Below, in pieces: positions 11,281-23,645 of a stretch of DNA of 64,000 nt (its first letter is position 1; the number at the start of each line of letters is the position of its first letter). The notes beneath the pieces were generated by a model. That model searched no databases and was not told where the DNA came from. It worked only from the letters and a program-made list of their open reading frames with translations. The stretch is from Terana coerulea (taxonomy: Eukaryota > Basidiomycota > Agaricomycetes > Polyporales > Phanerochaetaceae), in NCBI GenBank assembly GCA_024811115.1, contig JAKOGH010000835.1:124001-188000 (forward strand), read 5' to 3'. The translations under genes were made by a program, and so were the position numbers.

Positions 11281-12885
11281 TGCATCGAAAGGAATCCTGG
11301 CGGCTCTCACCGATTACACTACCGGGCGGCGGCGAGGTTGGCGCAGCCTTGGGTTGGGGGTCTGGATCAGACCCGGTGTCCGATCCTGTCATTGATCCCA
11401 TACCAGGGTCGCGTTGAGAAAAGTGAGCACATCTTGTTCCAGGCTTCCCCTTCGCCAGGTCGCTTCAGGCTGGGACTGGGGCTGCGTCGGCCTGCTCGCA
11501 TGGGCAATCTAAGCTTGTCGCACTCAGCGCCGCCCCAGGGTTTGTCAAAAGCTTGCACATGCTGCCTCAATACCATATATGGGAATCCTCATTAAACATA
11601 GACATTATTGTGATAAAAACGAATTTATTGTTGAGCAGATGCAATACATGCAGTAATATACATACATTACACTACGCTGGCTTGTAATACTCACCCATAC
11701 TCCTTACTGCTGTTGTGTCCAACTCCCACTTACTGTGATAAATGCCAGAACAAGAGATGCAACCGGGGCATCTTGGGGGAAATTGGTGACAGAACGTCGG
11801 AGCCACCAAAGAAACTGTTCTCCACAGTAGAATGTCAGCATGCATGTGTGGGTGACAATGAGTGGCACGACATACACTGTTACACATGAGCTGCTTGATC
11901 AAGTTGCGGCAGGATATGAAGTGAAACACGGTGGCTGGGATGGCCGGAGGGTATGCGTTGGACTGCCGTTGCTTGTAGAGTAGGCGAGCTGGAGAGACGA
12001 GAGGCAGGGAGTCAGCAGAGGACGCACCAGTAACAGCTCCCATTGTTCAAGTCTTCGTCCGTGTCCGCCAGCTGTTGAAGGGAGTTAATGAGTGCACGGC
12101 AACACTATATGTCAGAATTGCGATGGTCAGTATACCATGGGGGTAATAGTGGCAATATGATACTCACCACTATGTACTATGCCAGTTATGTTTGGTGGGT
12201 CCCACAAGTTGAGCAGTCGAGCGTGGAATATGGTCGGGAATGGATCTCACTGTGCTTATTCCTGGGGTCTGCCTTAGCAGCGTACAAGGTGCAAGCAGTG
12301 CTCTCAAGACTCACCTGCACGAGGACCTGCGATTGTACCACAGAAAGAGCCAATCGTGGCATGGGTGTGGTGTAGCGGCTGAGTGGAGGTCGGGTGGGCA
12401 TGTCGAAGGGAACTGCCTGGCTCACGAAAACTTATAGCTTAACCAGTCGCTGAAATCGATGATGAGGATCAATGGCGGAGGTTGATGCAGACCCTGATAG
12501 AGGCCAAACCAACTCTGGAGAATAGAGTCTTCAAGCGAGGAGGGCAGGCAGCCTGGATCAAGCTGCGAGAGAGGGCAAAGCAAGAATGAGCGTCGCAAGC
12601 CTGCTCCGGGCTGATGATCTGTATGTCCAGCGGGTCCGACCAGAGCTTGATCTAGCCTGGGCGCCAGCAACCTCAGGCCGAGGGACCGGGTCACCTGGTG
12701 GTGTACGCCGATTTGTAGATTTGACGCTCACTTTCCATATTCAGAGAAGCTTCCGATCAACCCGTAAGACACTTCAGACGCATTCCACTGCTTCAGACGA
12801 TTCTATCACTTGGAACATTGCTGAAAGAATTATGGTGAGTTGCAACCTGCTTGCGTCTTTCTCATGAAGGGTTGAAACTCTTCTA
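11281..12885 (+). repeat. Dispersed repeat family A, copy 1
   Basis: This stretch aligns in the same orientation with 56818-58765. Shared blocks include GCGAGGTTGGCGCAGCCTTG, GAAAAGTGAGCACATCTTGT, GCAGTAATATACATACA and, near the end, GAAAGAATT with GTTGCAACCT. It has no intact coding region, and the ORFs inside it are short and unlike known proteins. It begins about 220 bases after the septation kinase stop. No target duplication was found, so the class is open: a degraded DNA element or a retroelement remnant. Confidence 0.75.
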
Positions 12886-13600
12886 ACACTCTGTCACAAT
12901 TTCCCTCAGCGCTAGTCTACAGCGCTAGAGTGTAACATCAAGTCACGGACATGTTACCCAGTTGTCACAACAGCGTTACAAGATGCTGATCAGTTGGCCA
13001 TGCGACGCATGGTTATCAGGGATATGCCTCATACGGACACAGGATCATGGACTCAGTTCTGGATTCATTCTAGACTATGACCTCACTATGAGGTCACTAT
13101 GACATCGTGTACTTAGTGTACAGTAGCTAGATTAGGACATCTAGATAGTGTTGATGTTAGCATGATAGCTAGGTCAGATCTGATAAGGGAGTTAGAGCGG
13201 CGGTATGCTCAAGCCTTAGTCATGGATCACCTGACTGTATCAGTCAGCACATGGTATTGGAGGTCTTAGATAGTGTCTGGGGTCCCTCTACACATGTATA
13301 TATGAGGCTAGTCTGAGGGCTAATACCCCAGACTCAACAACATCATTGATTCATATCTCCTCTACTCGCTTTACTCAAAGTCCCCTGCTCTCCCCAACCC
13401 CTCCAAAGTATTCCTAGCAGGTGAGTATTAGAGTTTTGTGATACACCCATTACTATCATTTCTTACGTCCGGCGCCGGAGGCTGATGGAAACTCTGGTGA
13501 GTATAACCCAATCATCTGAATGCTGTCCGAGTCAACTCACGTTTAGTAAATTACAGTCTTTCTGCCTACCCTAACAGAATGCACTAAAAAATGTGTATTG
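12886..13600. other. Gene-free region with a TATA-like block
   Basis: No coding region was found. The stretch is rich in short inverted words (for example GATCAC, CTAGAT) and carries TATATATGAGG at about 13297, followed by CT-rich sequence, which resembles the promoter part of an LTR. Matching LTR ends, primer site and target duplication were not found, so a solo LTR is not called. Confidence 0.3.
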
Positions 13601-13649
13601 TCCTCTATTCTTGGCATAGACATATCCTCCGACCTCGCCTTCTGCCTCT

Positions 13650-15660
13650 GTGCATGCTGGCTCTGAGATGCGGAATTCGTATGAGGGCTTACACCACCGC
13701 TGAAGCGCCGCACCATAAATCTTCGAATAGACGGCATACAGCATAGAGCCCGGGAGCATAACTAGAGTCTGTCATTGCTGGCGTCCTAGGACCTACAGCG
13801 TGCAGGGTGCAGCTGTCACGTCAGGCTCCAAACCAGCACTGCCTTGCATGCTCGTTCAAAACTAATTCTGAAAGAACGTGAACACCGAATGTGCCATACC
13901 ACATATTGAGTTCCCACTGATGGCTCGCAGCCACATTTCAAGCGCCGATGTATTTGAAACCCAGTTTTAACCTAAACACTTTGAAGAGCACGCAAGGCAG
14001 GCCGGCAAACAATGTCATGGGAATGCTTGGTAAGCAGGGCTCGCGTCTCATTCCAAGCACGTCGACTCCTGGTCCAGTCGAGTTCACCTGTGTCTTCGGC
14101 ACTACGCTTTCTGTTGTCACTGCCATGCTTGCGGCACGTCAAGTACACTCCATCGGAGTTTCGATCACCTTCCTAGCAATGAAGGATACGCAGGCTGTCC
14201 GACTTTACAAGGGAAGTATTCATGGCCAAGTTTTGTGAATTCATGGACACTTTGTCAGGGTATGCAAATCTCAAGTATTTACTTTTGTGTGTGCCACCAA
14301 GCTGCATATGAAAACCCTCGCAGCCAAGGTAGCAGCTCTCAGAGACTAGAGTGCAGCACTGGCTAGCATTTCAGCACCAAGGAATCTGGACTCTGTGCCG
14401 CAGCCTTACCATCTCAATGATCACTATCCACACAATAGTTGGCTGGCTGTCTGCCTTCTCACTTGAATATGGTCCTGTCCCAATGATTTTTAGTGCTCAG
14501 GAGTAGCATGTTGTTTACTGCGGACGCGTCCTTCATGTGCCGAGCAAGGACGGGCGCGTCAAGAGACGCAGGCTACTTTGCTTACCAAGCTTTCCCACAA
14601 CATTGTTTGCCAGGCCGGCCTTGGCGGCCTCTTTGTAAAATAAGGTTCAAAACTATAGTCACATGATGCATCGTAATCACATATGTGTCACGCACTATAT
14701 AGAGGGATTTTGGACGAACGAGACCGCAAGGCCGTGCTGGTTTGGAGCCTGCTGTCGCGTGAGGGTAATGCTTCAGGGTGGAGTATGACAACTCGTTAAC
14801 AATGTCTTAGATCCTAGGTCAGTGCACAGCTGGCGCTGTTTTGGTTGTGCTGACTCACCAGCTGGCTGCATGTGCATATAAGGTATGTGCAGCTCTGCGA
14901 TTCCACACACCCACTTGTAAGCTTTGACCGTGCACTAAGTTCAAATGCCTATACTGATAACCTGCACACACCTTAGATCCTGCTCTCATCCTCGTGCTGC
15001 TGCATGGATGACTGGTATAAGTACACGTTTTGCCTCATACCCTGTTTGACTACCTGACAGATGAATGTCAGCATGAGGAGAGGGAAAGAAGAGCTTTCAA
15101 GGACAGCAGTCGGTGGTGTGAATACAGTCGAGGCAGTGTGGCATTCACAAGGTGTGTTTCAGTGCCGGGTTCCTTGTTTCAGCTTAGAAATCTCATTCAG
15201 GGTCTTCGCAGACATGCCGCATGTGAATTTGTAGCTAGCTTACGCAAAAGGTGTTTTTACAACGTGCAACGCCCGAGATGTATCTATGCACAAAAATCCG
15301 TTAAATAGTTTACAAGTGTTATTGGATAGAAATATGACAAGATATGAAAAATGTGCAAAATAATGGAAGAAATTTGGCATGATATAGCACGCAGAGCTGA
15401 GAATAATCTACAATCTGGCAAAATTTGCTCAGGCCGCAAGCAGTGGGATGGTTTCTCAATTTGGAACCAGCTTCTAACTCACTTGCATGCCGATTGCAAG
15501 ATTATTATAAGTGTCACGCAAATAATCCCGGGCAACTACAGAGACGCCTTTTGCCAATTTTACCGATTGTAAAACGATTGTAAGACAATTCTACCACTCA
15601 GGAGACACTTGTGTATATTCCAGACGCTGTACAAGATTATGGGAAATTTTGGGGTTTTTC
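13650..15660 (+). repeat. Dispersed repeat family B, copy 1 (split by a TIR element)
   Basis: The flanks of the 13822-14751 element join into a sequence that aligns with 60975-62015: shared words include TATGAGGGC, GAAGCGCC, TCATTGCTGGCGTCC, GTGCAGGGTGC, ACATATAAGG or its near match, and GCAGCTCTGCGA. The match continues through AATCCCGG (15525) to GATTATGGGAAA (15635). No protein is encoded. The family is unclassified. Confidence 0.7.
13822..14751. mobile_element. 930 bp TIR element inserted in repeat B
   Basis: The element starts CAGGCTCCAAACCAGCAC and ends with its near-perfect inverse (23 of about 24 bases). Nested inside, 13985-14035 and 14580-14630 form a second inverted pair around GGCAAACAATGT and GCTTGGTAAGC, so the arms are long and imperfect. 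Target duplication is CTGTCACGT (13813-13821) against CTGTCGCGT (14752-14760), 8 of 9. The homologous site in the other copy of repeat B (near 61125) is empty, which confirms insertion. It has no transposase ORF, so it is non-autonomous; hAT or Mutator-like ends are both possible. Confidence 0.75.
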
Positions 15661-16307
15661 TCGATATGGCAAGACCTCATGAGGCCCGCGAGGTCTCTAG
15701 CAAGCGCTTTTGACCCGTCCGGCAGTGTTGCAACTGACCACTATCCCTGGGCCACACTACCCATTTGGATGACCTTCCGTAAGGATTTTAGGATCTCTAA
15801 ATGGCTGTAAAGCTAGATATGTTTTAGTCGGAGTTTTGAATCAATGAGGAGCCAAATGAGAGGTTGAGAGCGAACAGAGAAATGATTCCAGGGGTCGCCA
15901 CCACATGGACGGTTCCCGCGTGATCAACGACCAGTGATGCGTACCTTGCCGCCATCTGCCAAATAGGGCCATGTCGGTCATGCCGAGAAGAACATGGATC
16001 TTCCTGTCACAAATTCAGAGAGAAAGGCCCCACCCCAAGCTCACCAATGGTTGAAACTGTGTTTAGCTTTGTGTTGAGATAAAACGCTTGTGACTGATGG
16101 CCTTGCTTGACAAAAATCTTGTTCAGAATCTTCCGAACACAAGGCAAATACAAGGCGGTAGAGTGTTGTACGCACGCTGGTTCATTGAATCATCCAGTGC
16201 TTCACATGTAAAGTAAGTTAAATGTGCTGCTTTACATGTTTTTGTGGTTATCCTGGCCTTTTCCAGCAGTCATTGCGCTGTAGGGAGGAAGCGGCCGGCT
16301 TCAGCGA
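15661..16307. other. Gene-free region
   Basis: No ORF of note, repeat match or RNA gene was recognised in this stretch between repeat B and the 16.3 kb TIR element. Confidence 0.4.
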
Positions 16308-16315
16308 CCGAGCAC

Positions 16316-17721
16316 AGGACCTCTGACAATAGGTGACGCCGAGCCGGAGGGACGCGATTTCGTCCCAGGAATACGGACGGAAATTTCTGATTTTGGGTCA
16401 AATCAGTACGGATTGCCTCAGGCGTTCGGCCTGACGGCCGGATTTGATACGGACAGGACCAGACGTCCCAGGCTTGTAGTACATATTATACAGTGTAAGT
16501 ACATCGCTCGAGCGCACCATGAAGCAGGTCGAGAATGGACGTTTCATGCTGTAAGGTTGTATATTACACATGTACACACTACATACTTCCTCGCTTGCTG
16601 TTGCTTCTGCAACAGCATCTGCCCTCAGTTGCCGGGTTCCCACGCACCTTAGCAGTGTCGAGCTAGACCGCGGCAACTATGGCCTCTCGAGACCTTGTTG
16701 CGTTCAGCTCGGCAGAGAGTACGCAAGAATTTTGATTTCTCGGTAACTCGTCAAGCTAAGTAACCAGGATGGTCAAAGTAGTCTGTTTTCTGACGCGTGG
16801 GCCTTAAGCACTAGTCCCATATATGGCGATTCTCGCTCGATTTGGATACATTAGTCATCAAGCGCCTTTCCCTCTGTGCTGCCTCTGTCACCGGGAGGAG
16901 ACGACGATACTGTGAGAAGACACTGGGGAGACTCTGCTACCATACAATGACATGAAAATCACCTTCAATAGGTACACCTTTGTCTGTTTTTCTGCAGCAT
17001 TTGATAGGAAATCACTGCTAAGACAGGCCCTCGGACGCAGGGCATTGGCCTCTCCCATGCCTTCGGGTTACCCTTTCAGCCCTGGAGCTTCACAGCACAC
17101 GTTGAACAGCAATAAAATGCCTTTAGAGATGTCTATATAAGCCTCTTACTCAATGCAAATAAACACTTCTATATCGGTCAAGGCGCCATAATTCTGGATG
17201 GCTTGATTAATCACTACGCCAGAGCGCAGTGAAGCGAGTGGCGATTATTATCCCTTCTGGTAAGTTCCAGAGGGTATGTGTTATTGTGAAAATATCTGTG
17301 TGCAAGTAGGCACACAGAACGCGAGATGCAGTGGGATGTTGCGTGGTCCTCTACGCGTTGAACATCGCGTTGTTTGGTCTTGCTTGGCCTCTGAGTAAGC
17401 GGCATGTCGGCTGATAGCGGACTAGTGCCTAAGACCCCCGGTTGAAAAAGCAGACGTCAGACAGACGACCGTCCGTCACATCTCGAGTCTGTCTACTCTG
17501 CCTAAGGGAGACTAGGTCAAAGGGCCGAGTCGTTCGCCTCAGGCCTCGGGCCCAGGGGATCAGGCATACCTCCTTTCGCAGGTCGGATACGGACCAAAGG
17601 CTCAGGCTCGCCGGCCTGACGGCCGGCTTTGATACGGACTGCACCAGGCGTGAGGGGTCAAATTTCGTCAAAATGATACGGATTTGGCCTCAGGCGTCTC
17701 CCCCCTATTGTCAGGGGTCCT
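16316..17721. mobile_element. 1.4 kb hAT-like TIR element with perfect 8 bp target duplication
   Basis: The left end reads AGGACCTCTGACAATAGG and the right end is the inverse with one change (AGGACCCCTGACAATAGG). The flanks are CCGAGCAC at 16308-16315 and CCGAGCAC at 17722-17729, a perfect 8 bp duplication as made by hAT transposases. Inside, GGCCTGACGGCCGG and TTTGATACGGAC occur near both ends as subterminal repeats. No transposase is encoded, so it would need a helper in trans. The terminal AGGACC is shared with the element at 48440. Confidence 0.8.
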
Positions 17722-17729
17722 CCGAGCAC

Positions 17730-18381
17730 CTATCCAAGAATGGACGCCCACAGCCTTCACCTTCCTGATATGGTAGAGCTGCCGTAGGCCATCTACGGAG
17801 GGGGACCCCCTCCGTAAATTTCAGCCTGCAGAAGGCATCAACGAGTGAAACCAGGCGAAACCTGGTCAGGAACGCCGCTTTGCGTGTAGTGATGCCATCA
17901 GTCGATGCGGGAATGCCATAAGGCCTGCTCTGAGCTGACTTATGGCATCTCGGCATTGTGTTCCGTTCACTGTCCGCCCACTCTCTATTGGCTACAACTT
18001 CATTCTCCGAGCTGCTCTCCCATCAGATCACAGGTTTACGACGGTTTACAGCAGTTTACGGGCTGTAAAACCTTACGGAAAGTCATCCATTTCTTCCGCT
18101 CTCTCGATTGCGATCTATCTCAATTGCTGTGGTCTGGAACACGCACCCTCGACTGCGCATGTCTTTTAAATCTAAAAATGTTTCGCCGTGTCACACATGG
18201 CTCGTTACTTGCGGTCAGAACATCAGAACATACATACGTAAGCTGCGCGCGCCGGAAGACTGCAGTACGGGGTTCGATGCTGCGCCTTGAAGCCGGTATT
18301 TACGTGCAGCGACGGGTCTGATATCTGGTCGCATTCGCAAGTCTCTCCTGGTTCCTGCAGAGGATCCTCTAACCTGCACCC
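17730..18381. other. Region upstream of MFS copy 1
   Basis: No gene was found. The last few hundred bases should hold the promoter and 5' leader of the transporter that starts at 18382; no TATA box was identified with confidence. Confidence 0.35.
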
Positions 18382-20184
18382 ATGGCAATACGGGACATGC
18401 TCTCAGCCATAAACGCATGGCGCGCACGCTCCGCTGCCGTTCTCCCCTTAGCCTTCCTCCAATCTCTCGCATTCGGGGTTGAAGGCCTACCTATAACGTA
18501 CATCCTCCGCGACATCCGATGCGAAGAGTTCAAGGCGAGCCTGCCGCCTCACATACCAGAGACGGGCGATCTCTGCAGGTCACCTGAGGTGCAACGGGCA
18601 TATTCAATGGACATTGCGATTTACACCGGGATTGCGATGGTGCTGAGCATTTTGGTGGCTGGTGCGTTTGGGACGCTGTCGGATTTGAGGGGCAGGAAGA
18701 TGGCTATGGGTCTGTCAGGATTGCTGGTTATTTCTGGAGATGTCTGGCTGTTTTTATGCGGTGCGTTCAGTATCGCAAAATTCCATAGTTAATAGCTCAC
18801 GCTGAAGGTTTTTTTTCCTCCTTCGAATTAGCATTTTATCAGCCATTTCGAAGACCGTGGTTGATGCAGATTGGGGCAGTGGCGCAAGGACTCGGCGGCG
18901 GCGCCCAAGTCACCATAGCAGCACACAACGCGTTCATAGCGGACACGTCCTCGCCGGCCGTCAGATCGTTCTACATGGGTTTGGGCTTGGTTCAGTTCTG
19001 GGTCGGCCAGGCCATCGGACCCCTGATCGCCGCCCCGCTCCTCGACAGGGGCCTCTACGCCCACAGCTATGGGATTACTATCCTCTGTTGGGTGGCATAT
19101 ATGGGTTACCTCATCTTGATCCTGCGGGAAATCAAGACTCCCACTGGAGGACTGACAGACGAGACGGATCCTCCGACCAGCGATCGTGAGGCTGACGAAG
19201 GGTCCGCACTTCGACATATAAGTCGCTTCGCTCTGAAGTCGATGATCGATCCCCTCAAGATAATTTTCACTCATACCAGCACTTTGATACCAGCATTGGC
19301 ATTCTCAGGCATCGTGCTATCAACTGGCACCTTCGTCCTCATCATTCCATACTGCGACAGTAGATTCGGGCTTAGTCCTAGCGAGGTGAGCTTTGTTTTA
19401 AATGCAAATTAGATATACGGATGTTAACAGCACATCGCAGGCTGGTATCGTGTCCGCCGTCTTGTACGCGGCTCGAGCATTCTCTGTCCTCTGCGTCATT
19501 CCTTGCTTTGTCTTCATCTTTCAACAAGTGAAGAAATCAAAGATTTGCTCTCAGCGTGTTACTACTCCTTCAGTACAAGATGAGCAGACACCCTTATTGC
19601 AAGATAACACAAATCCCCAATCCGATACTCTTGAGTCGGATAGTGCGCAAGCAGAGGCTCCCACTGTGCAGGAAGACCAGGAGGCGTCAATCGCACAAGA
19701 ACTCGTGATATCTCGCGCTGGGCTTATTCTGGACGCTGTCGGGATGCTCATGATTTGGCGGAGCAAGAATACTCTGGAACTCTCATTCGGTGAGCATCGT
19801 CCTACTTATCTCACTGCCCACACCGCTGACCGCGGGTTTCAGCCTCCGCCGTGGGCTCTCTGGGCGCACCTGCAGGGCCATCGCTCCAGACCCTGCTGTC
19901 GTTGGGAGCACCTCCTGGCGAGACCGGCCGCGTCTTTGCTGGAATGGCCGTTCTGTCGTCTTTCGCGGTTTTGCTGCGCACGCCGGTATTCTTCCCTCTG
20001 TTCTACACCACCCTGGAGACCATGCCTGGAGCTGTATGGTGGCTCGGTGCAGTGAGTAGCCCTTTCTATTCACATGGCAGGAAACGCTGACCTGGTCTTG
20101 TAGTCCATCTTAATTGCATGCAGTGCTTTGTTACTGTACCTGCGGCCGAGTCATTTCCAGAAAATAACGACTGCGAACGCTTAA
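18382..20184 (+). CDS. MFS transporter, tandem copy 1 (intact)
   Basis: A plasma-membrane-type major facilitator of 523 residues. Five exons fit in phase: 18382-18760, 18832-19385, 19441-19789, 19843-20051 and 20104-20184. The N-terminal half has FGTLSDLRGRK, the MFS motif A loop between helices 2 and 3, and a glycine-rich stretch VAQGLGGGAQVT; a loop with acidic and Ser-rich sequence (about residues 350-400) splits the C-terminal half. A cysteine-bearing extracellular loop (IRCEEFKASLPPHIPE) sits between helices 1 and 2, as in the fungal PCFT/SLC46-like group. Substrate unknown. It is the only undamaged one of three tandem paralogues on the same strand (next at 20647 and 23938). Confidence 0.85.
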
Positions 20185-20646
20185 CTGAGACGTAGATGGA
20201 GAGTTTGGAGGATTGTACTCTCCTTGTTGCATTCTAGTGCACGTCGTTCGTCGCCCCATGTATACCCATACTCCACGTGATTGGCTCTCTTTTCACCTTG
20301 GAAGCTCTGAAGGAAACGCGCCTAAACTCCAGTACTTAAGCTGGATCAATGCCCTCATGTGTCTTGGCCCTTGGACAATAATTACGACCACGGTCTGCCC
20401 ATCACCACCTCATTCATCTATGTGCCTGTACCTGACTTTGCTGCACCTCAGTGTGTCTCACAGGAGCGCTCTGCGGAGTTACATATGGCCTCATATGACT
20501 CCTGAGACGCGAGCTGAGATTGTGGTGGACGTCGTGTCAGACGTTTGCTTATACACATTCTGCGGACCGTCTCGCGCCCAACATGGCTTTAAGGCCCGCT
20601 CGAGTGAAAATCGTCGGTGCGATTTCTCTCGACCCCGCCTCCGGCG
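20185..20646. other. Spacer between MFS copies 1 and 2
   Basis: These 460 bases hold the presumed terminator of copy 1 and promoter of copy 2. No distinct element was seen. Confidence 0.35.
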
Positions 20647-21986
20647 ATGTGGAAGGTGTTCTCAGCGATACACGCGTGGCGGGCACACCCGGCCGCCATC
20701 CTGCCTCTGACCTTCCTCCAGGGTCTCGCCATCGCCATGCAAGAGCCGCCGGCGATTTACATCTTCCGCGAGATCCGCTGCGAGGAATACCGCGCGAGCC
20801 TGCCGCCAAACGTACCCGGGACGGACATCTGCAGGTCGCTGGCTGTGCGGAAGGCGTATTCCACGGACCTCGCGTACTTCACCGGCATCGCGACGGCGCT
20901 CAGCATCGTCGTGTCGGGCCCGTACGGGACGCTTTCGGACCTGAGGGGCCGCAAGATGACGAGGCGTCGTTGAGCGGCGGCGGGAGGTCGCGCATCCAGA
21001 AAGCTGGTCTTTCGGCGCTGAACTCGGTGGTCGAGCCGCTGAAGATCATCTTCACCCACATCTCCATACTGCTGCCCGCGCTGACATTCTCTGGCATTGT
21101 CCTTGTGGTTGGCGCATTTAATCTCCTTGTCCCTTACTGCGACAGCAAGTTTGGCCTCAGCCCCAGTGAAGTAAGTGTCATCATTCACGTTCGGCTTTCA
21201 ACCCTTGCTGATCCAAGTCTAGGCAGGTATCGTCACGGCGCTGTCCTCTGTCGGGCGGGCCATCTCAGTGTCTTGCATCCTGCCGGTGTTCATCGCCGTA
21301 TACCGGCGGCTCGTCAGACGGAAGAAATCCGTGGCTGATGCAAGCGAAGGTGAAGACGAACATACGCCTCTATTGAGAGACAACGGCACGGAATCGAGCC
21401 CAGACAACGTGGACAATGAATCCCATGCAGCTCAAGAGACCACAGAAGCTTCGGTCGCTCAAGAGCTCATGGTCTCCCGCATTTGCCTCCTTCTTGACGG
21501 CGCCGGTATGCTCATGACATGGCGGAGCCGGAATACCCTCGAGGTCTCACTATGTGAGCCCCTTTTCTCGACCGAGTGCTCCCTCACATAGCCAATCTGA
21601 CTTGCGGAAAATCCAAAGCCACTATCGTCGGCTCGCTGGGCGCCCCCGCAGGCCCCCTCCGCGCAAGCGTTGCTCACACTGGCCGCTCCGCCGGGCGAAA
21701 TTGGCCGCGTCTTCGCCGGGCAAAATTGGCCGCGTCTTCGCCGGCCTATCCGTCCTCATGTCTGCCTCCGCCGCGGTACGAGGCCCGGTGTTCTTCGTGC
21801 TGTTCAACGCCACGCTGGAGACGATACCGGGCGCTGTTTGGTGGCTTTCAGCCGTGCGTCGCTTTTGGACCTTTGCAAACCTTGTGCTAACGCGTTCTTC
21901 AGTCCATCTTCGGTTTCAGCAGTATTCTTGTTTTTTACTTGCGGCCGCGGCACTTCACTCGATCCCGTACCATTAGTGATGAATGA
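20647..21986 (+). pseudogene. MFS transporter, tandem copy 2, internally deleted
   Basis: The reading frame opens MWKVFSAIHAWRAHPAAIL and follows the paralogues to GTLSDLRGRKM at about 20957, then jumps directly to sequence matching the loop before helix 7 (GRSRIQKAGLSALNSVVEP). About 150 codons, helices 3 to 6, are missing and the junction is out of frame (TGA at about 20971). Later exons persist, but the fourth has one extra C in GGCCCCCTCC (about 21657) and a 25-base tandem duplication (GGGCRAAATTGGCCGCGTCT and the next few bases, 21698-21747), again breaking the frame. The last exon still ends like the paralogues (FGFSSILVFYLRPRHF) with TGA at 21984-21986. Compared with copies 1 and 3 this is clearly dead. 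Confidence 0.85.
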
Positions 21987-22234
21987 GCCGTGTATAAAAC
22001 ATATCGTAGAGTGAGACAGCTGTCACAAAGTACTTGTTACCACCTGTGTTGTATCATATGATATACATACGATGTGCTCAGCACTCAGCTCCTAGTAAGT
22101 AGTGTACAGTGTATATATTTTGCTCGAGAACCGCAATTTAACGCAGCACGGAGATTATATCAAAGCGAGTACTTACTGCAGAGTACTATATGATATAAAA
22201 CAAGCGCTCTCACGGGCTGGAATGCATGTTTGTC

Positions 22235-23645
22235 CACAATCACGATGTGCTCAGCTCCAGACTCCTACCCGTCGTGTATGGACGGAGAGGGAGAGAGAAA
22301 AGGAGGAGGAGGAGGAGGAGGAGGTGCTTGGTGGGTCAGATCTGACCGCCCGATATTCCAAAGGCTCCCTACCGTCCATACACGACTGGCAGAAAACAAA
22401 TGTAAACAACTTATATAAGCGTGATGGGGGATGCCGAAAAACGATGCCGTGCTTGAATTTCTGGAAACTCCCATCACTGCCATCAACGCGACTCAGTACC
22501 TCCTGCGTCCGAGTCCCGATGGCTCGACACAACACATGTCTAGTTTGCTGGTGAGCTTGACCGTACGAATCATTTGAGCCCTAGACACTTCCCTCTTAGA
22601 ATGCGCGATGTTTCCCTCGATAATTGGCACAATACCAAGTAAAAGTGCGTATGCGAAGAGTCAAAGCGCCGTGTAAATAGCTCCGACGAGTCGCCCACAT
22701 CTAGGTGTTACTATGACTGGCCCCACGTTTATAAGGACTCCTACTCTTTAAGGTGCTGCTCCCGCGTTACTACAGTTTTCCTCATAAATCCTGGTATACC
22801 AGTGCAATACTACCTTGCCTACATACCTGTATTTTCTTTGTATTTTTAAGACGAGTGTAGGGCGAATGGGAGACGCTCTTTCGAGAGAGCCCACCTTTCA
22901 AAATTATGGGCGGCATCACAGAATTCCCCAATTCAGCGATGATCCTGCATGCGGATTGGTCGATAGGATGATTAGCGCTAAAATGGGCTGGTTCTTGCAA
23001 ACGGCCGTCATTTGAGCTTCACCAAAATTCCTATCCCTCCCGCTCACGAAATTGCACAAAACAAGTTGGCAGTCGCTTAGAAGCATCCTCGAAGGATCTG
23101 TAGAAAAATTCTGGGCACCAACGAGTTGCAAGGGAGCGCAGAAAAGCGAAATTATAAAAGGTGGGTCAATTATAAACGTGGGGCCAGTCATAGTACACTC
23201 CTGGCGCACTTCTCTGCCTTGATTAGTGCTTTGACTCCGCAGCTGCTCTTTCTGCCAGCAAACTATGCTCTGGCGTACATTTTCGATTCGGCAAGTATCC
23301 CTGTGAAGCAATTGGCAGGGAGGATGTGTCTCGCGAGGCTGAGGCAGGTCCAAAGTTGGCCAGACAAGTGACCACACGGCGCACACGCAGGCAGTCGCGT
23401 TGATGGCAATGATGGGAGTTTCCAGAAATTCAAGCACGGCATCGTTTTTCGGCATCCCCCATCACGCTTATATAAGTTGTTTACATTTGTTTTCTGCCAG
23501 TCGTGTATGGACGGTAGGGAGCCTTTGGAATATCGGGCGGTCAGATCTGACCCATCAAGCGCCTTCTCCTCCTCCTCCCTTTCTCTCTCCCTCTCCGTCC
23601 ATGCACGACGGGTAGGAGTCTGGCTCAGCTCCGTCTCTCGCATGC
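22235..23645. repeat. Large inverted repeat (fold-back) between MFS copies 2 and 3
   Basis: Left arm about 22235-22505 and right arm about 23385-23645 are inverse copies: both carry CTCCTACCCGTCGTG (inverted on the right), the AGG/CCT run, GGTCAGATCTGACC, CCATACACGACTGGCAGAAA, ACAACTTATATAAGCGTGAT and CGATGCCGTGCTTGAATTTC. Nested within, 22711-22734 and 23170-23193 form a perfect 24 bp inverted pair including TGACTGGCCCCACGTTTATA. The inner part has no gene. The arms contain a purine-rich GGA/GAG microsatellite (22300-22325). Confidence 0.8.

Noticed and set aside
12931..13440. A solo LTR starting TGTAACATC
   Set aside because: A TATA-like block is present, but no matching CA end with a 4-6 bp target duplication, no primer site and no second copy were found.
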